Of a stretch of 64,000 bases of DNA, positions 43,161-51,726 are shown one piece after another. Within the stretch, counting starts at the first letter, position 1. Every line of letters begins with the position of its first letter. The position numbers were made by a program, and so were the translations under genes. This DNA comes from JAJYKC01 sp035545735 (GTDB lineage Bacteria > Acidobacteriota > Terriglobia > Bryobacterales > Bryobacteraceae), in contig DASZXS010000016.1 in assembly GCA_035545735.1 (NCBI GenBank), positions 1-64,000 on the forward strand. Reading direction: 5' to 3'. A model generated the notes under the pieces. The model had not been told where the DNA came from. It saw nothing but the letters and a program-made list of their open reading frames with translations, and did not search any database.

Positions 43161-43187
43161 GGGGCTGTCGAAAGACGGCCCCTTCTT
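43161..43187 (+). terminator. Terminator after csp
   Basis: A 9-bp stem GGGGCTGTC / GACGGCCCC, containing one G-T pair, has a GAAA tetraloop (43161-43182) and is followed by a short T-rich run. It lies 34 bp after the csp stop and 12 bp before the next gene. Confidence 0.65.
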
Positions 43188-43198
43188 ATGCGTAGACG

Positions 43199-43777
43199 AT
43201 GGCCGGAACCTTGCGGGCGCTGATATTGACCCATGGCGCGGGCTCGAATGCCGAATCGCCGCTGCTGGTAGCGGTGGAAGGCGCGCTCACGCGGCCGGAC
43301 CTGCGGGTTTTGCGGTTTACGCTCCCGTTCCGGCAGATGCGTCCACACGGGCCGCCCTTCGCCGGGGACGCCGCGCGCGACCGCGCCGGCTTGAAACAGG
43401 CTATTCAGGAAATGCGGAGCGGTGTACCCGGTACTGTGCTTCTCGGCGGCCACTCCTACGGAGGACGGCAGGCGACGATTCTCGCGGCCGAGGAGCCGGG
43501 GCTGGTGGATGGCCTGTTCCTGCTCTCCTATCCGCTGCACCCTCCCCGCCGGGCCGCGGAACTCCGCACCGCGCACTTCCCGAATCTGCGCACGCCCGCG
43601 CTATTCGTCCATGGAACCCGCGATCCGTTCGGCTCGATCGAGGAAATGCGGCAGGCCCTCGCCCTGATTCCGGCGCGCGCCGAATTGGCGGAAATCGGAA
43701 GCGCCGGCCACGACCTGAAAACCAAAGGCGCGACCCCCGCGATTGTCGAAGCTTTCGAGCGATTCTTCAGCGTTTGA
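43199..43777 (+). CDS. Alpha/beta hydrolase (KANL3/Tex30-like)
   Basis: A 192-aa hydrolase. LILTHGAGSNAESPL is the oxyanion region, LLGGHSYGGRQATILA the nucleophile elbow (Ser), FVHGTRDPFGSIEEM the acid Asp and GSAGHDLKTKG the catalytic His. No signal peptide. This compact subfamily has unknown substrates. The start is ATG 43199. Its last 11 bp overlap the end of the convergent gene below. Confidence 0.88.
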   Translation: MAGTLRALILTHGAGSNAESPLLVAVEGALTRPDLRVLRFTLPFRQMRPHGPPFAGDAARDRAGLKQAIQEMRSGVPGTVLLGGHSYGGRQATILAAEEPGLVDGLFLLSYPLHPPRRAAELRTAHFPNLRTPALFVHGTRDPFGSIEEMRQALALIPARAELAEIGSAGHDLKTKGATPAIVEAFERFFSV

Positions 43778-44132
43778 AAAACGGCGGCGCCGCGTCTGTG
43801 CAGGCAGGCGCGGGCGGCCGGACCGCGTCGAATGGACCGGCGGCGATGGCGGCATCCGGCTGGAGTGTCTTCATCGTGAAATCGATGTCCTTCCGGAGGG
43901 GAGGCTCCAGCAGTGGAACAGAACAGACGCGATTCGGCGTCCCAGCCTCAAAACGGCGCGAACGGGAGAAAAATTGCGGTCGCGGTAGGCTTTGGTTGAG
44001 CATTTGCCGAATTGCCCGATCCATTGCGGAGTTGTTGCCGGTCCCGGTTCCTGTTGTGGACGCGGCAGGCCCCTGGGCAAGCAGACCTGCAGCGGTAAAA
44101 ACGAAGAGTCCGCACAAAATTCGGAGACGCAC
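43767..44132 (-). CDS. Small secreted protein, unknown function
   Basis: About 121 aa with a signal peptide (LCGLFVFTAAGLLAQ) and an otherwise Pro-, Ala- and Arg-rich body with no recognised domain. I place the start at GTG 44132 because AGGAGGT lies just upstream with normal spacing; a GTG six bases earlier would overlap that ribosome site. Function unknown. Confidence 0.5.
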   Translation of the reverse strand: MRLRILCGLFVFTAAGLLAQGPAASTTGTGTGNNSAMDRAIRQMLNQSLPRPQFFSRSRRFEAGTPNRVCSVPLLEPPLRKDIDFTMKTLQPDAAIAAGPFDAVRPPAPACTDAAPPFFKR

Positions 44133-44208
44133 AGACACCTCCTGCTCATCAGGATAGACGCAAGCGGAGGCGTGCGGTTAGACCGTCCCAAACAATCCGC
44201 CTACAAAT

Positions 44209-44237
44209 TTGACACGGCCGGAAAATACCCGGACAAT
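44209..44237 (+). promoter_or_regulatory. Sigma-70 promoter of tRNA-Leu
   Basis: A consensus -35 TTGACA (44209-44214), a 17-bp spacer and a -10 GACAAT (44232-44237) end 21 bp before the tRNA. The position and spacing are ideal for a tRNA promoter. Confidence 0.65.
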
Positions 44238-44258
44238 AGGACTTTAACCCTGCCGAAT

Positions 44259-44345
44259 GCGGATGTGGCGGAATTGGCAGACGCACCAGTTTCAGGTACT
44301 GGCGCTCGCAAGGGCGTGGAGGTTCAAGTCCTCTCATCCGCACCA
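44259..44345 (+). tRNA. tRNA-Leu, anticodon CAG
   Basis: An 87-nt tRNA with encoded CCA. The acceptor stem GCGGATG (44259-44265) pairs with CATCCGC (44335-44341). The anticodon stem CCAGT/ACTGG encloses the loop TTCAGGT with anticodon CAG. A long variable arm (class II, as required for Leu) and the T arm GGAGG-TTCAAGT-CCTCT follow. It reads CTG, a frequent codon in this GC-rich genome. It stands alone. Confidence 0.97.
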
Positions 44346-44369
44346 ATATCTAAGTTCCTGCCTGACAGG

Positions 44370-44933
44370 TCAGCCGCCGGATTGGTTCCAAAGGCGGTAA
44401 ATCAACCAGGCCGCGCCGGCCAGCAATCCTAGCGCCGCCTGATACTCTTCGTTGCGGCGATAGACGGACCAACGGAAACTCCCCTCCGATTTCACCCTAG
44501 GCGGCACGGGCAGGAGTTTGTGAACGCGGCGCGCGTAGTCCGCATATTCGGGAAAAAGCTTTCTTAGATGCTGTTCTTCCAGTTCGATTACCGGAAGGTA
44601 GACCAGCAGAAACACCGCACCGAAGATCAGCGCTAACTCCCAGCGGCGGGCCGCGATGACGAGACCCGCGGCTACAAGCGACGTCCCCAGGTAGAGCGGA
44701 TTGCGCACCCAGGAATAGGGCCCGCTTTCCGCGAGCTTCATGTTCTTTTGCAGATGCCCCGCGGCCCACCCGCGCAGCCACAGCCCCAGGACCGCAATCG
44801 CGAGGCCTCCGGCGAGAGAACTCCTCGACGGCCGGGAGAGCCACGCAAAGGTAGCCACCAGCAGAAAGCCGCAGATCACGCGCAGGCGCGCCACCGTGTC
44901 GGCGTAAGGTTTGGGGAACCAGGAATCGCTCAC
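44370..44933 (-). CDS. Isoprenylcysteine-type methyltransferase family membrane protein
   Basis: A 187-aa protein with GTG start and about five helices. The ICMT/PEMT signature is LAESGPYSWVRNPLYLGTSLVAAG, followed by VIELEEQHLRKLFPEYADYARRV, which form the SAM and substrate site. Bacterial members methylate isoprenoid or phospholipid targets, mostly unknown. It starts 2 bp after waaC and so lies at the end of the heptosyltransferase operon. Confidence 0.87.
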   Translation of the reverse strand: MSDSWFPKPYADTVARLRVICGFLLVATFAWLSRPSRSSLAGGLAIAVLGLWLRGWAAGHLQKNMKLAESGPYSWVRNPLYLGTSLVAAGLVIAARRWELALIFGAVFLLVYLPVIELEEQHLRKLFPEYADYARRVHKLLPVPPRVKSEGSFRWSVYRRNEEYQAALGLLAGAAWLIYRLWNQSGG

Positions 44934-44935
44934 GT

Positions 44936-45892
44936 TTACGCGGGTTCTCCCAGTTTGCGGGCGGCAAGTTCCGGCCGTAGCGCATCCATCACCATTTCGG
45001 CGGAAATGGCTCGCATGTCCGCGCTGATTTCGGCGTCGCGGCGGTAGGTGGTAGACGCCGAGGGCGATCGCAGCACGGTGATCGTCCCTCCATAGGGACC
45101 CGTCCGCGCCGGATCGCTCGGGCCGTAAATCGCTACTCCGGGCTTGCCGAGCGCCGCGGCCAAATGCAGGGGGCCGCTATCGAGCCCGACCACGGCGACC
45201 GCCCGGCGTGTCGCATCGATCAAGCCGGGCAATCCGGAGACGTGCGGGACGGCGCCTTCCACCGTGAGAGCATGCGGCGCATTTAGCACGAGCTTCAAGC
45301 CAAATTCGCGCTCCAGCATCTTCCCCAGGCGCGTGTAGGATTCCATCGGCCACTGCTTGGCTCTCCAACCGGCCAGAGGGCTCGCGAGCACGAACGGTTC
45401 ACGCGGCAGAGAACCTTCCGGATGGCCGGCGGGGATGGCAAACTGGCGGATTATGCTGGTGGGGCCGGCCGCGGCGGCGAGTTCGAGATTCTTATCCACT
45501 TCGTGCGCGCCGCGCGGATTGAGGCGGCTGGAATAGAACCACGCCGCAGCGCGCTCGCGGGTGCGCGCGAAGCCGATGATTTTTTCGGGGCGCGCGGAGG
45601 CGGCGGCCAGCGCGGATTTGATCAGACCCTGGAAGTCCACGGCGAGATCGAAACGGTTTTGCCGCAATTCGCGCCAGGCGCTTAGAATCCCGTGCAGGGA
45701 GCCGCGGTCCACCGGAATGATGCGATCGACATAGGGATTCCCATCGAGCAGAGGAGTCCATTTCCGCTCGATGATCCAGGCAATCGACGCCCCCGGGATA
45801 CCGTGCTTGAGCGTGGCCACGGCGGGAAGGGCGCAAATAATGTCGCCCATGGCGCCAAGCCTCACCACCAGAATTCGCCGCTCCTTGCTCAT
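44936..45892 (-). CDS. waaC: LPS heptosyltransferase I (glycosyltransferase family 9)
   Basis: A 318-aa GT9 enzyme. ILVVRLGAMGDIICALPAVATLKHG is the N-terminal acceptor domain; FVLASPLAGWRAKQWP and VVGLDSGPLHLAAALGKPGVAIYGPSDP form the ADP-heptose site. It transfers heptose from ADP-heptose to Kdo-lipid A. The name is inferred from its order beside a waaF-like gene. Its ATG overlaps the upstream gene's stop (ATGA). Confidence 0.88.
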   Translation of the reverse strand: MSKERRILVVRLGAMGDIICALPAVATLKHGIPGASIAWIIERKWTPLLDGNPYVDRIIPVDRGSLHGILSAWRELRQNRFDLAVDFQGLIKSALAAASARPEKIIGFARTRERAAAWFYSSRLNPRGAHEVDKNLELAAAAGPTSIIRQFAIPAGHPEGSLPREPFVLASPLAGWRAKQWPMESYTRLGKMLEREFGLKLVLNAPHALTVEGAVPHVSGLPGLIDATRRAVAVVGLDSGPLHLAAALGKPGVAIYGPSDPARTGPYGGTITVLRSPSASTTYRRDAEISADMRAISAEMVMDALRPELAARKLGEPA

Positions 45893-46254
45893 GCGTTCGC
45901 ACCACCCGGCGGGGAGGGCGCACAGCGAGCGCGGACCCTGCGCATGAAATCCTCACGCCCGCTGGAAGCGTCCAGATCCAGAACCTCTTCGTCCTTTGGC
46001 GCCCGGCCGCCCAAAACAACGTAGTCCACGTCCGACAAACCCGCCACGAGTTCGGCGCGCGCATGGGCGGGGAGCAGAGGCTCGGGCGGATCGACCAGCA
46101 CCACGGCAAGAGGCGCGCCCGGCCGCTTCCACCCGGCGATCCGGCGGGCATCCGCCGCCAGGAGAGGGTCAAAGCTGCCGCGCACCCATTGCATGCCGCC
46201 GCCGGCTCGCAGCAGGACTTCATCCAGCGTCACGATTTTGTTTCGAGTATCCAA
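45889..46254 (-). CDS. Degenerate cytidylyltransferase-like protein
   Basis: About 121 aa from a TTG at 46254, placed there because the preceding waaF stops at 46272. KIVTLDEVLLR then MQWVRGSFDPLLAADARRI aligns with the start of RfaE2-type nucleotidyltransferases, where GxFDxLHxGH is expected; here the HxGH active-site motif is absent (LAADARR). Later, DVDYVVLGGRAPKDEEVL resembles the family's C-terminal half. It is shorter than RfaE2 (158 aa), which is intact elsewhere in this window. It may be a non-catalytic partner or relic. Confidence 0.6.
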   Translation of the reverse strand: MDTRNKIVTLDEVLLRAGGGMQWVRGSFDPLLAADARRIAGWKRPGAPLAVVLVDPPEPLLPAHARAELVAGLSDVDYVVLGGRAPKDEEVLDLDASSGREDFMRRVRARCAPSPPGGANA

Positions 46255-46271
46255 GCTATATTCTCGGTTCT

Positions 46272-47303
46272 TTATTGGAGCAGCTTCAAGGCCGTCTCCG
46301 TTACGATATCCGCGCTGACGCGGGTCATGCATCGATGATCGATAGGGCAGTTTCGCAGCAGACACGGGCTGCACTCCACCGGCTCGCGCACCACGCGCGA
46401 GAGCGGACCCGTCGGCCCCGTGGCTTCATCGTCGGTAGCGCCGAAAATGGAGACTGTCGGAATGCCCAGGGCCGACGCAATGTGCATGGAGCCGGAGTCG
46501 TTCGTCAGAAACACTTCGCAAGCCGCGGCCATTTCGATGAACTGCGCCAGGGTTGTCTCGCCCGCGAAATTCCGGACGTCCACCTCACCGCCAATTCTCT
46601 GGATTTCGCGCCGCACTTCCTCGCAAAGCTCACGTTCCTTCCGGGAGCCGAAGACAGCCACCGCCGCGTGCCGCGCGCGCGCGATCCGCACCGCGGATTC
46701 GGCGAAGCGTTCGGGAAGCCAGCGTTTCGCCGTGCCGTATGCCGCTCCCGGGCTGAGTCCGAGGACGGGGCCGTCCACGCGCTGTTCGCGGAACCGGGCT
46801 CTGCCTTCCTCCGCCGCGCCGGCTGCGCCTTCCAGCCGGATTGCGCTGCTCTCCGGGAGCGCCGTCAGGATGCCCGCCCGCCGCAGCATTTCCAGATAAT
46901 AGAAGCGCTCATGCCGCGGGATCTCCCCTTTTTTGGGCAAAGGGATGGCTTGGGTGAGCAGCGGGCCGCGCCCGTCCTTGCTGTATCCGATGCGGGTGGG
47001 AATGCCCGCGGTGAAGGCCATGAGCGCCGCTTCGAAGGCGTTTTGCAGGAGGATGGCCGAGTCGAATTTCCGCGCTCGAAGATCGAGCGCAAAACGGACC
47101 TTCTGGCGCCACAAGACGGGCAGATAGGGAATGACATCATCGGCGAGCCGCTCGCGCGAATACAAATCGGCAACCGACGGTTTGGCGACGATGGAGATGC
47201 GCGAAGAAGGAAAACGCTCGCGGATGGCCCTCAAAGCGGGCAGGCTCATTACCGCGTCGCCCACCCAGTTCGTGGCGCGGACCAATATATTTGAAAAGCT
47301 CAC
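46272..47303 (-). CDS. waaF: LPS heptosyltransferase II (glycosyltransferase family 9)
   Basis: A 343-aa GT9 enzyme with GTG start: ILVRATNWVGDAVMSLPALRAIRE is the WaaF-type N-terminus, LGLSPGAAYGTAKRWLPERFAE and FLTNDSGSMHIASALGIPTVSIFGATD the donor domain. A Cys cluster (CSPCLLRNCPIDHRCM) ends the protein, as in many WaaF. It adds the second heptose to the LPS core and heads the operon with the degenerate nucleotidyltransferase, waaC and the methyltransferase. Confidence 0.93.
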   Translation of the reverse strand: MSFSNILVRATNWVGDAVMSLPALRAIRERFPSSRISIVAKPSVADLYSRERLADDVIPYLPVLWRQKVRFALDLRARKFDSAILLQNAFEAALMAFTAGIPTRIGYSKDGRGPLLTQAIPLPKKGEIPRHERFYYLEMLRRAGILTALPESSAIRLEGAAGAAEEGRARFREQRVDGPVLGLSPGAAYGTAKRWLPERFAESAVRIARARHAAVAVFGSRKERELCEEVRREIQRIGGEVDVRNFAGETTLAQFIEMAAACEVFLTNDSGSMHIASALGIPTVSIFGATDDEATGPTGPLSRVVREPVECSPCLLRNCPIDHRCMTRVSADIVTETALKLLQ

Positions 47304-47414
47304 TCTTCCGGCAACTCTCGCCTTGGGAAACCACTAGAATGGAAACTCATATTGTAGCCTGGAGAGGCAGTGACACTTCCCGTGCGCCGTTCTTCGCAAC
47401 CGGATCGATTTGGC

Positions 47415-47729
47415 ATGACAAGTGAGAAGCACGTACTGGACTTTCTGCAGAAGTGGTACCTCGCCCAATGCAATGGAGAGTGGGAGCAAATCAAAGGGGT
47501 CACTATCGAGACTCTCGAAACCCCGGGCTGGATGGTCACTATCGACCTGGCCGAGACGCCGCTGGAAAATGTTCCGATGGAGCCCGTGAAGGTGGAGCTC
47601 GGCCCCAACGATTGGATCGACTGCCAGGTGGAAACGCAGCAGTTTCGAGCGACGGGCGACTCCTCCAAGCTGATAGCGATCCTCGGCGTCTTTGAGAAAT
47701 GGGCGTCCAGGGCGCAGCAGGTAGAATAG
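47415..47729 (+). CDS. Imm53-family immunity protein (orphan)
   Basis: A 104-aa protein. The Imm53 pattern is plain: LQKWYLAQCNGEWEQIKGV, TIETLETPGWMVTIDL, then NDWIDCQVE and FRATGDSSKLIAILGVFEKW. Imm53 proteins are thought to neutralise toxins of polymorphic systems. A GTG at 47370 with GGAGAGG close by would give 119 aa, but the added part has no similarity. No toxin or secretion gene adjoins; its neighbours are waaF (divergent) and rfaE2 (15 bp downstream), so it may be a stray immunity gene kept as protection against neighbours. Confidence 0.8.
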   Translation: MTSEKHVLDFLQKWYLAQCNGEWEQIKGVTIETLETPGWMVTIDLAETPLENVPMEPVKVELGPNDWIDCQVETQQFRATGDSSKLIAILGVFEKWASRAQQVE

Positions 47730-47744
47730 AAGCAGCCCCACTCT

Positions 47745-48221
47745 ATGAACAGAATTTATACCCGTGCGGATCTTATTCGCGCGCGCGCGGACTGGCGGTC
47801 CGCCGGTAAAACGGTGGTCTTCACGAACGGCTGCTACGACATTCTGCATCCCGGACATATCCGGCTGCTGGAGTCTGCTCGAAGTCTGGGAGATATATTG
47901 ATCCTGGCGCTGAACACCGATGCCAGCGTGCAGCGGTTAAAAGGGCCGAACCGTCCGATGCTTCCCGAAGGTCAAAGGGCGGAACTGGCCGCATCGCTCG
48001 CCGCGGTGGATGCGGTGACTCTGTTCGACGAGGACACGCCAAGAGAACTGATTGCCGAGGTGCTCCCCGATATTTTGATCAAAGGCGCCGATTGGGCACA
48101 CTTCATAGCGGGACGGGAAGAAGTGGAAGCGGCCGGCGGGAAAGTGCTCGCTCTGCCCCTGGAGCCGGGGTATTCGACAACGGGCATCGTAGAGGAAATC
48201 CTTTCCCGGCCCGCCCGATGA
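47745..48221 (+). CDS. rfaE2: D-glycero-beta-D-manno-heptose 1-phosphate adenylyltransferase
   Basis: A 158-aa cytidylyltransferase-fold enzyme: VVFTNGCYDILHPGHIRLLESA has the active HPGH, SVQRLKGPNRPMLPEGQRAELAASL the nucleotide loop and ILIKGADW the C-terminal motif. It makes ADP-heptose from heptose-1-phosphate, the donor for WaaC and WaaF encoded just upstream on the opposite strand. In E. coli this activity is the C-terminal half of HldE; here it is a stand-alone protein. Confidence 0.95.
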   Translation: MNRIYTRADLIRARADWRSAGKTVVFTNGCYDILHPGHIRLLESARSLGDILILALNTDASVQRLKGPNRPMLPEGQRAELAASLAAVDAVTLFDEDTPRELIAEVLPDILIKGADWAHFIAGREEVEAAGGKVLALPLEPGYSTTGIVEEILSRPAR

Positions 48222-48231
48222 GTAAGGCCGC

Positions 48232-51200
48232 GTGACACATCCGGCTGTTCGCGACCTTTTTCTCTCGCTTTCCCGCGATCCCGTGTTTCAATCTCTGGCG
48301 GGACGGCTCACGCGCGAAGGGAATGCTCGAATTTCCCTCTCGGGTCTCACACCCGCGGCCAAAGCGCTCTACCTTCCGCTTCTATGGCAGACGTTGGAGC
48401 GCCCCCTTCTGGTAGTCACTGACGGTAACCGCCAGGCCGAGGAACTGGCGGAACTCACCGGCGCATTTTTCGACCTGGTGGTTTCCCGGCGGGATGCTCC
48501 GCGGCCGCAGTTGATTCCAGCGCTGGACGTGCTCCCGCACCAGCGCCTCTCACCGCACAGCGAAATCAGCGCGCAGCGTGCTACCGGCCTGTGGAGACTG
48601 GCTGCCGGAAAGGCCAGCATTACGGTGGCGCCCGTGGCTTCCGCCCTGCTGCGAACGGAGCCGCGCGACTTCTATCTCCATCTCGCCCTGACTCTGCAAG
48701 CGGGTGAAGAGGCGCCGTTTGAGGAGGTGATCGCGCATCTGGAGCGATTGGGGTATGAGCGCCGCGATCCGGTGGAGATGGTCGGGGAATATTCGGTGCG
48801 TGGGGGCATCCTGGATGTTTTTCCCGCGGAGAGCGCCCGGCCGGTGCGGCTGGAGATGTTTGGCGATGAGATTGAATCCATCCGCCGCTTTGACGTGGAA
48901 AGCCAGCGTTCGGTTCTGAAGATCCCCGAGGTCACCATTCTTCCGCTGCTTGAAAATCCTCGTTCGCCTGGGCTTTTAAGCGAACTGGCGGAGAAGCTTG
49001 CCGGAACGATGGACATTCCCGCGCCGGGCTCCGTTTTCCCCGGCTGGGAATTGATGACGCCGCTGGTGCGTCCGCGCTCGGAATCGCTGCTTTCGCTGGC
49101 GGCGGACCCGGTCATCGTGTTGGACGAGCCGGAACAGACTCATGCGGCGGCGGATCGCTTCTGGAAAAGGCTGGATGACGCCGAGCGGACCTCTCCGGCG
49201 CCACCGGAGCTAATCTTTTTCCGTTGGGGGGAGCTGCTCGCGCATGTGGAAGGCAAGGCGGAATTGCGTTTACGCGAGTTGGAACTCCTGCCCGGAGCTG
49301 ACGCCGCGTCGCCGGAGGATTCATTCCACATCGCCAGCCGCCCTCCGGTGACGTTCCACGGCAATATTCCCCTGGCGATCGCAGAATCGCAAAAGCTGGT
49401 GGAGCGGGGGAATCGGGTTGTCTTCTTTACCCAATCGTTGGGAGAGGCTGAACGCCTGGCCGATATCCTGCGCGAATATTCCGTCCCCTTCCAGGCTGGT
49501 ATCGAAACCACCGAGGGATCGCAAACCTGGCTTGCGGAGCGAGGATACCTGGCAGCTTCGGCGAGCACCTTTATCGCGCGCGGGCGCATCCGGCGCGGCT
49601 TCACGCTGCCGGAGCGCGCGCTCGCGATCGTCGGGACCGACGATCTCTTCGAGACTTCCGGCCTCCCGGGGCCGGCCAGGCAGGACCGCGAGCGGGTGGC
49701 ATCCGCCTTCGCGGCAGACGTTGCGGATCTCAAGCCGGGCGACTACGTGGTGCATGTGGTCCATGGGGTGGGGCGCTTTCTCGGGGTCCGCGATCTTTCG
49801 CAGAACGGCCAGGGCGGCGATTTCATGCTGGTCGAATATGCCGGCGAGGCGAAGCTCTATGTGCCGCTGGCCCGTTTGGATCTGATCCAGAAATTCCGCG
49901 GGGCCGGCGACGCTGCGCCTCCGCTCGATCGCCTGGGCGGCGTGAGCTGGGAGCGGACCAAAAAACGGGTCAAAGCCAAAATGCGCGACATGGCCGATGA
50001 GCTGCTCAAGCTCTACGCCCAGCGCCAGATGGCGGAAGGCTTCCAATTCTCGAAGGACGGCAACTGGCAGCGTGAGTTTGAGGACGCGTTCGAGTATACC
50101 GCCACGAAAGACCAGGTGGATGCGGTAAAGCAGATTAAGCGCAACATGGAAAGCCCGCACCCGATGGATCGCCTGCTTTGCGGCGACGTGGGCTACGGAA
50201 AAACGGAAGTGGCGATGCGGGCCGCGTTCAAGGCGCTGGGTGACGGGAAGCAGGTCGCCATTCTCGCGCCCACCACCGTGCTGGCCTTCCAGCACTTTGA
50301 GACATTCAAAAGGCGGTTCGCATCGTTTCCGGTGCGTATCGAGATGTTCAGCCGATTCCGGTCGGCCAAGGAGGTCAAGGCAACCCTGGTGGAGCTCGCC
50401 GAGGGGAAGGTGGACATCGCCGTAGGGACGCACCGGCTGCTTTCGAAAGATGTCGAATTCCGCGACCTGGGCTTGTTGATTGTCGACGAAGAGCAGCGCT
50501 TCGGCGTGGCGCACAAGGAACGGATCAAGCAAATCAAGAAAAACGTGGACGTGCTGACGATGAGCGCCACGCCCATTCCGCGCACGCTGCATATGTCTTT
50601 GTTGGGGCTGCGCGACATGTCGGTCATTGAAACGCCGCCGAAAGACCGCCTGGCGATCCACACCGTGGTGGCGCACTTCGATAAGGAGTTGATCCGCACG
50701 GCGATCGAGCAGGAACTGAGCCGGGGCGGGCAGGTTTATTTCGTCCACAATCGCGTGGACACGATCTTCATGCGCGCCGCCATGATTCAGGACATGCTGC
50801 CCCAGTGCCGCATCGGCGTCGGCCACGGGCAGATGGGCGAAGCCGAACTGGAGCGCGTCCTGCTTGGCTTCATGCGCAAAGAATACGATGTCTTCGTCTG
50901 CACCACCATCGTCGAAAACGGGCTTGATATTCCGCTTGCGAATACCATGATTATCGAGCACGCGGAGCGCTACGGGCTCTCCGAGCTATACCAGCTTCGG
51001 GGGAGAGTGGGCCGCTCAAACCGCCGCGCCTATGCCTATTTGCTGGTGCCTTCCGATACGGAGTTAAGTGAAATTGCGCGGAAGCGCCTGGCTGCCTTGA
51101 AGGAATTCAGCGACCTGGGCGCGGGATTTAAAATCGCGGCGCTGGATCTGGAGCTGCGCGGCGCAGGCAACATTCTGGGCGGAGAGCAGCACGGCCATAT

Positions 51201-51717
51201 CTCCGCGGTTGGCTTCGATATGTTTGTCCGCCTGCTGGAGGAAACGGTCCATGAGCTGAAGGGCGAGGAGGTTCCTCCCGAGGTGCATTCTTCCCTCAAC
51301 CTGGGGCTCGATGTCCGGATTCCCTCTGAATATATCGGAGACGAGAACCAGCGTCTGAGAATTTACAAAAAGATTTCCGACGCGAAGACCACCGAGGATG
51401 CAGGCAGGATTCTCGATGAACTGGAGGACCGCTACGGCCGGGCCCCGGACGCGCTGCGAACGCTGCTGCAGTTCTCGCTGCTCAAAACGAAGGCCGAACG
51501 CATCGGGGTGGAGGCCGTGGAACGGCGGCAGGGCGCGTTGAATATCAAGTTTCATAAGGAATCCCGGATCGATCCGGCGCGGCTGATGCAGATGGTGAGC
51601 ACGGTGAAGGGCGCGCAGTTTACTCCGGCGGGCGTTTTGCGGCTGCCCCTCGACGGGATCTCAGACGCGGATAAGGTGCTGACCGCGCTTGAATCTTATT
51701 TCGACCAGTTGGTATAG
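48232..51717 (+). CDS. mfd: Transcription-repair coupling factor
   Basis: A 1161-aa helicase with GTG start. Domains in order: UvrB-like N-terminus, the CarD-like RNA polymerase interaction domain (PGDYVVHVVHGVGRFLGV), helicase motifs with Walker A LLCGDVGYGKTEVAM, DEEQ box VDEEQRFGVAHKERIK, SATPIPRTLHMSL, motif V/VI IVENGLDIPLAN and GRVGRSNRRAYAYLL, then the TRCF domain. It removes RNA polymerase stalled at DNA lesions and recruits UvrA. It is 10 bp after rfaE2. Confidence 0.98.
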   Translation: MTHPAVRDLFLSLSRDPVFQSLAGRLTREGNARISLSGLTPAAKALYLPLLWQTLERPLLVVTDGNRQAEELAELTGAFFDLVVSRRDAPRPQLIPALDVLPHQRLSPHSEISAQRATGLWRLAAGKASITVAPVASALLRTEPRDFYLHLALTLQAGEEAPFEEVIAHLERLGYERRDPVEMVGEYSVRGGILDVFPAESARPVRLEMFGDEIESIRRFDVESQRSVLKIPEVTILPLLENPRSPGLLSELAEKLAGTMDIPAPGSVFPGWELMTPLVRPRSESLLSLAADPVIVLDEPEQTHAAADRFWKRLDDAERTSPAPPELIFFRWGELLAHVEGKAELRLRELELLPGADAASPEDSFHIASRPPVTFHGNIPLAIAESQKLVERGNRVVFFTQSLGEAERLADILREYSVPFQAGIETTEGSQTWLAERGYLAASASTFIARGRIRRGFTLPERALAIVGTDDLFETSGLPGPARQDRERVASAFAADVADLKPGDYVVHVVHGVGRFLGVRDLSQNGQGGDFMLVEYAGEAKLYVPLARLDLIQKFRGAGDAAPPLDRLGGVSWERTKKRVKAKMRDMADELLKLYAQRQMAEGFQFSKDGNWQREFEDAFEYTATKDQVDAVKQIKRNMESPHPMDRLLCGDVGYGKTEVAMRAAFKALGDGKQVAILAPTTVLAFQHFETFKRRFASFPVRIEMFSRFRSAKEVKATLVELAEGKVDIAVGTHRLLSKDVEFRDLGLLIVDEEQRFGVAHKERIKQIKKNVDVLTMSATPIPRTLHMSLLGLRDMSVIETPPKDRLAIHTVVAHFDKELIRTAIEQELSRGGQVYFVHNRVDTIFMRAAMIQDMLPQCRIGVGHGQMGEAELERVLLGFMRKEYDVFVCTTIVENGLDIPLANTMIIEHAERYGLSELYQLRGRVGRSNRRAYAYLLVPSDTELSEIARKRLAALKEFSDLGAGFKIAALDLELRGAGNILGGEQHGHISAVGFDMFVRLLEETVHELKGEEVPPEVHSSLNLGLDVRIPSEYIGDENQRLRIYKKISDAKTTEDAGRILDELEDRYGRAPDALRTLLQFSLLKTKAERIGVEAVERRQGALNIKFHKESRIDPARLMQMVSTVKGAQFTPAGVLRLPLDGISDADKVLTALESYFDQLV

Positions 51718-51726
51718 AATCCCTTA

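Noticed and set aside
49321..50961. A 546-codon minus-strand frame inside mfd
   Set aside because: Antisense to highly conserved helicase motifs; His/Arg-rich composition typical of GC-rich shadows.
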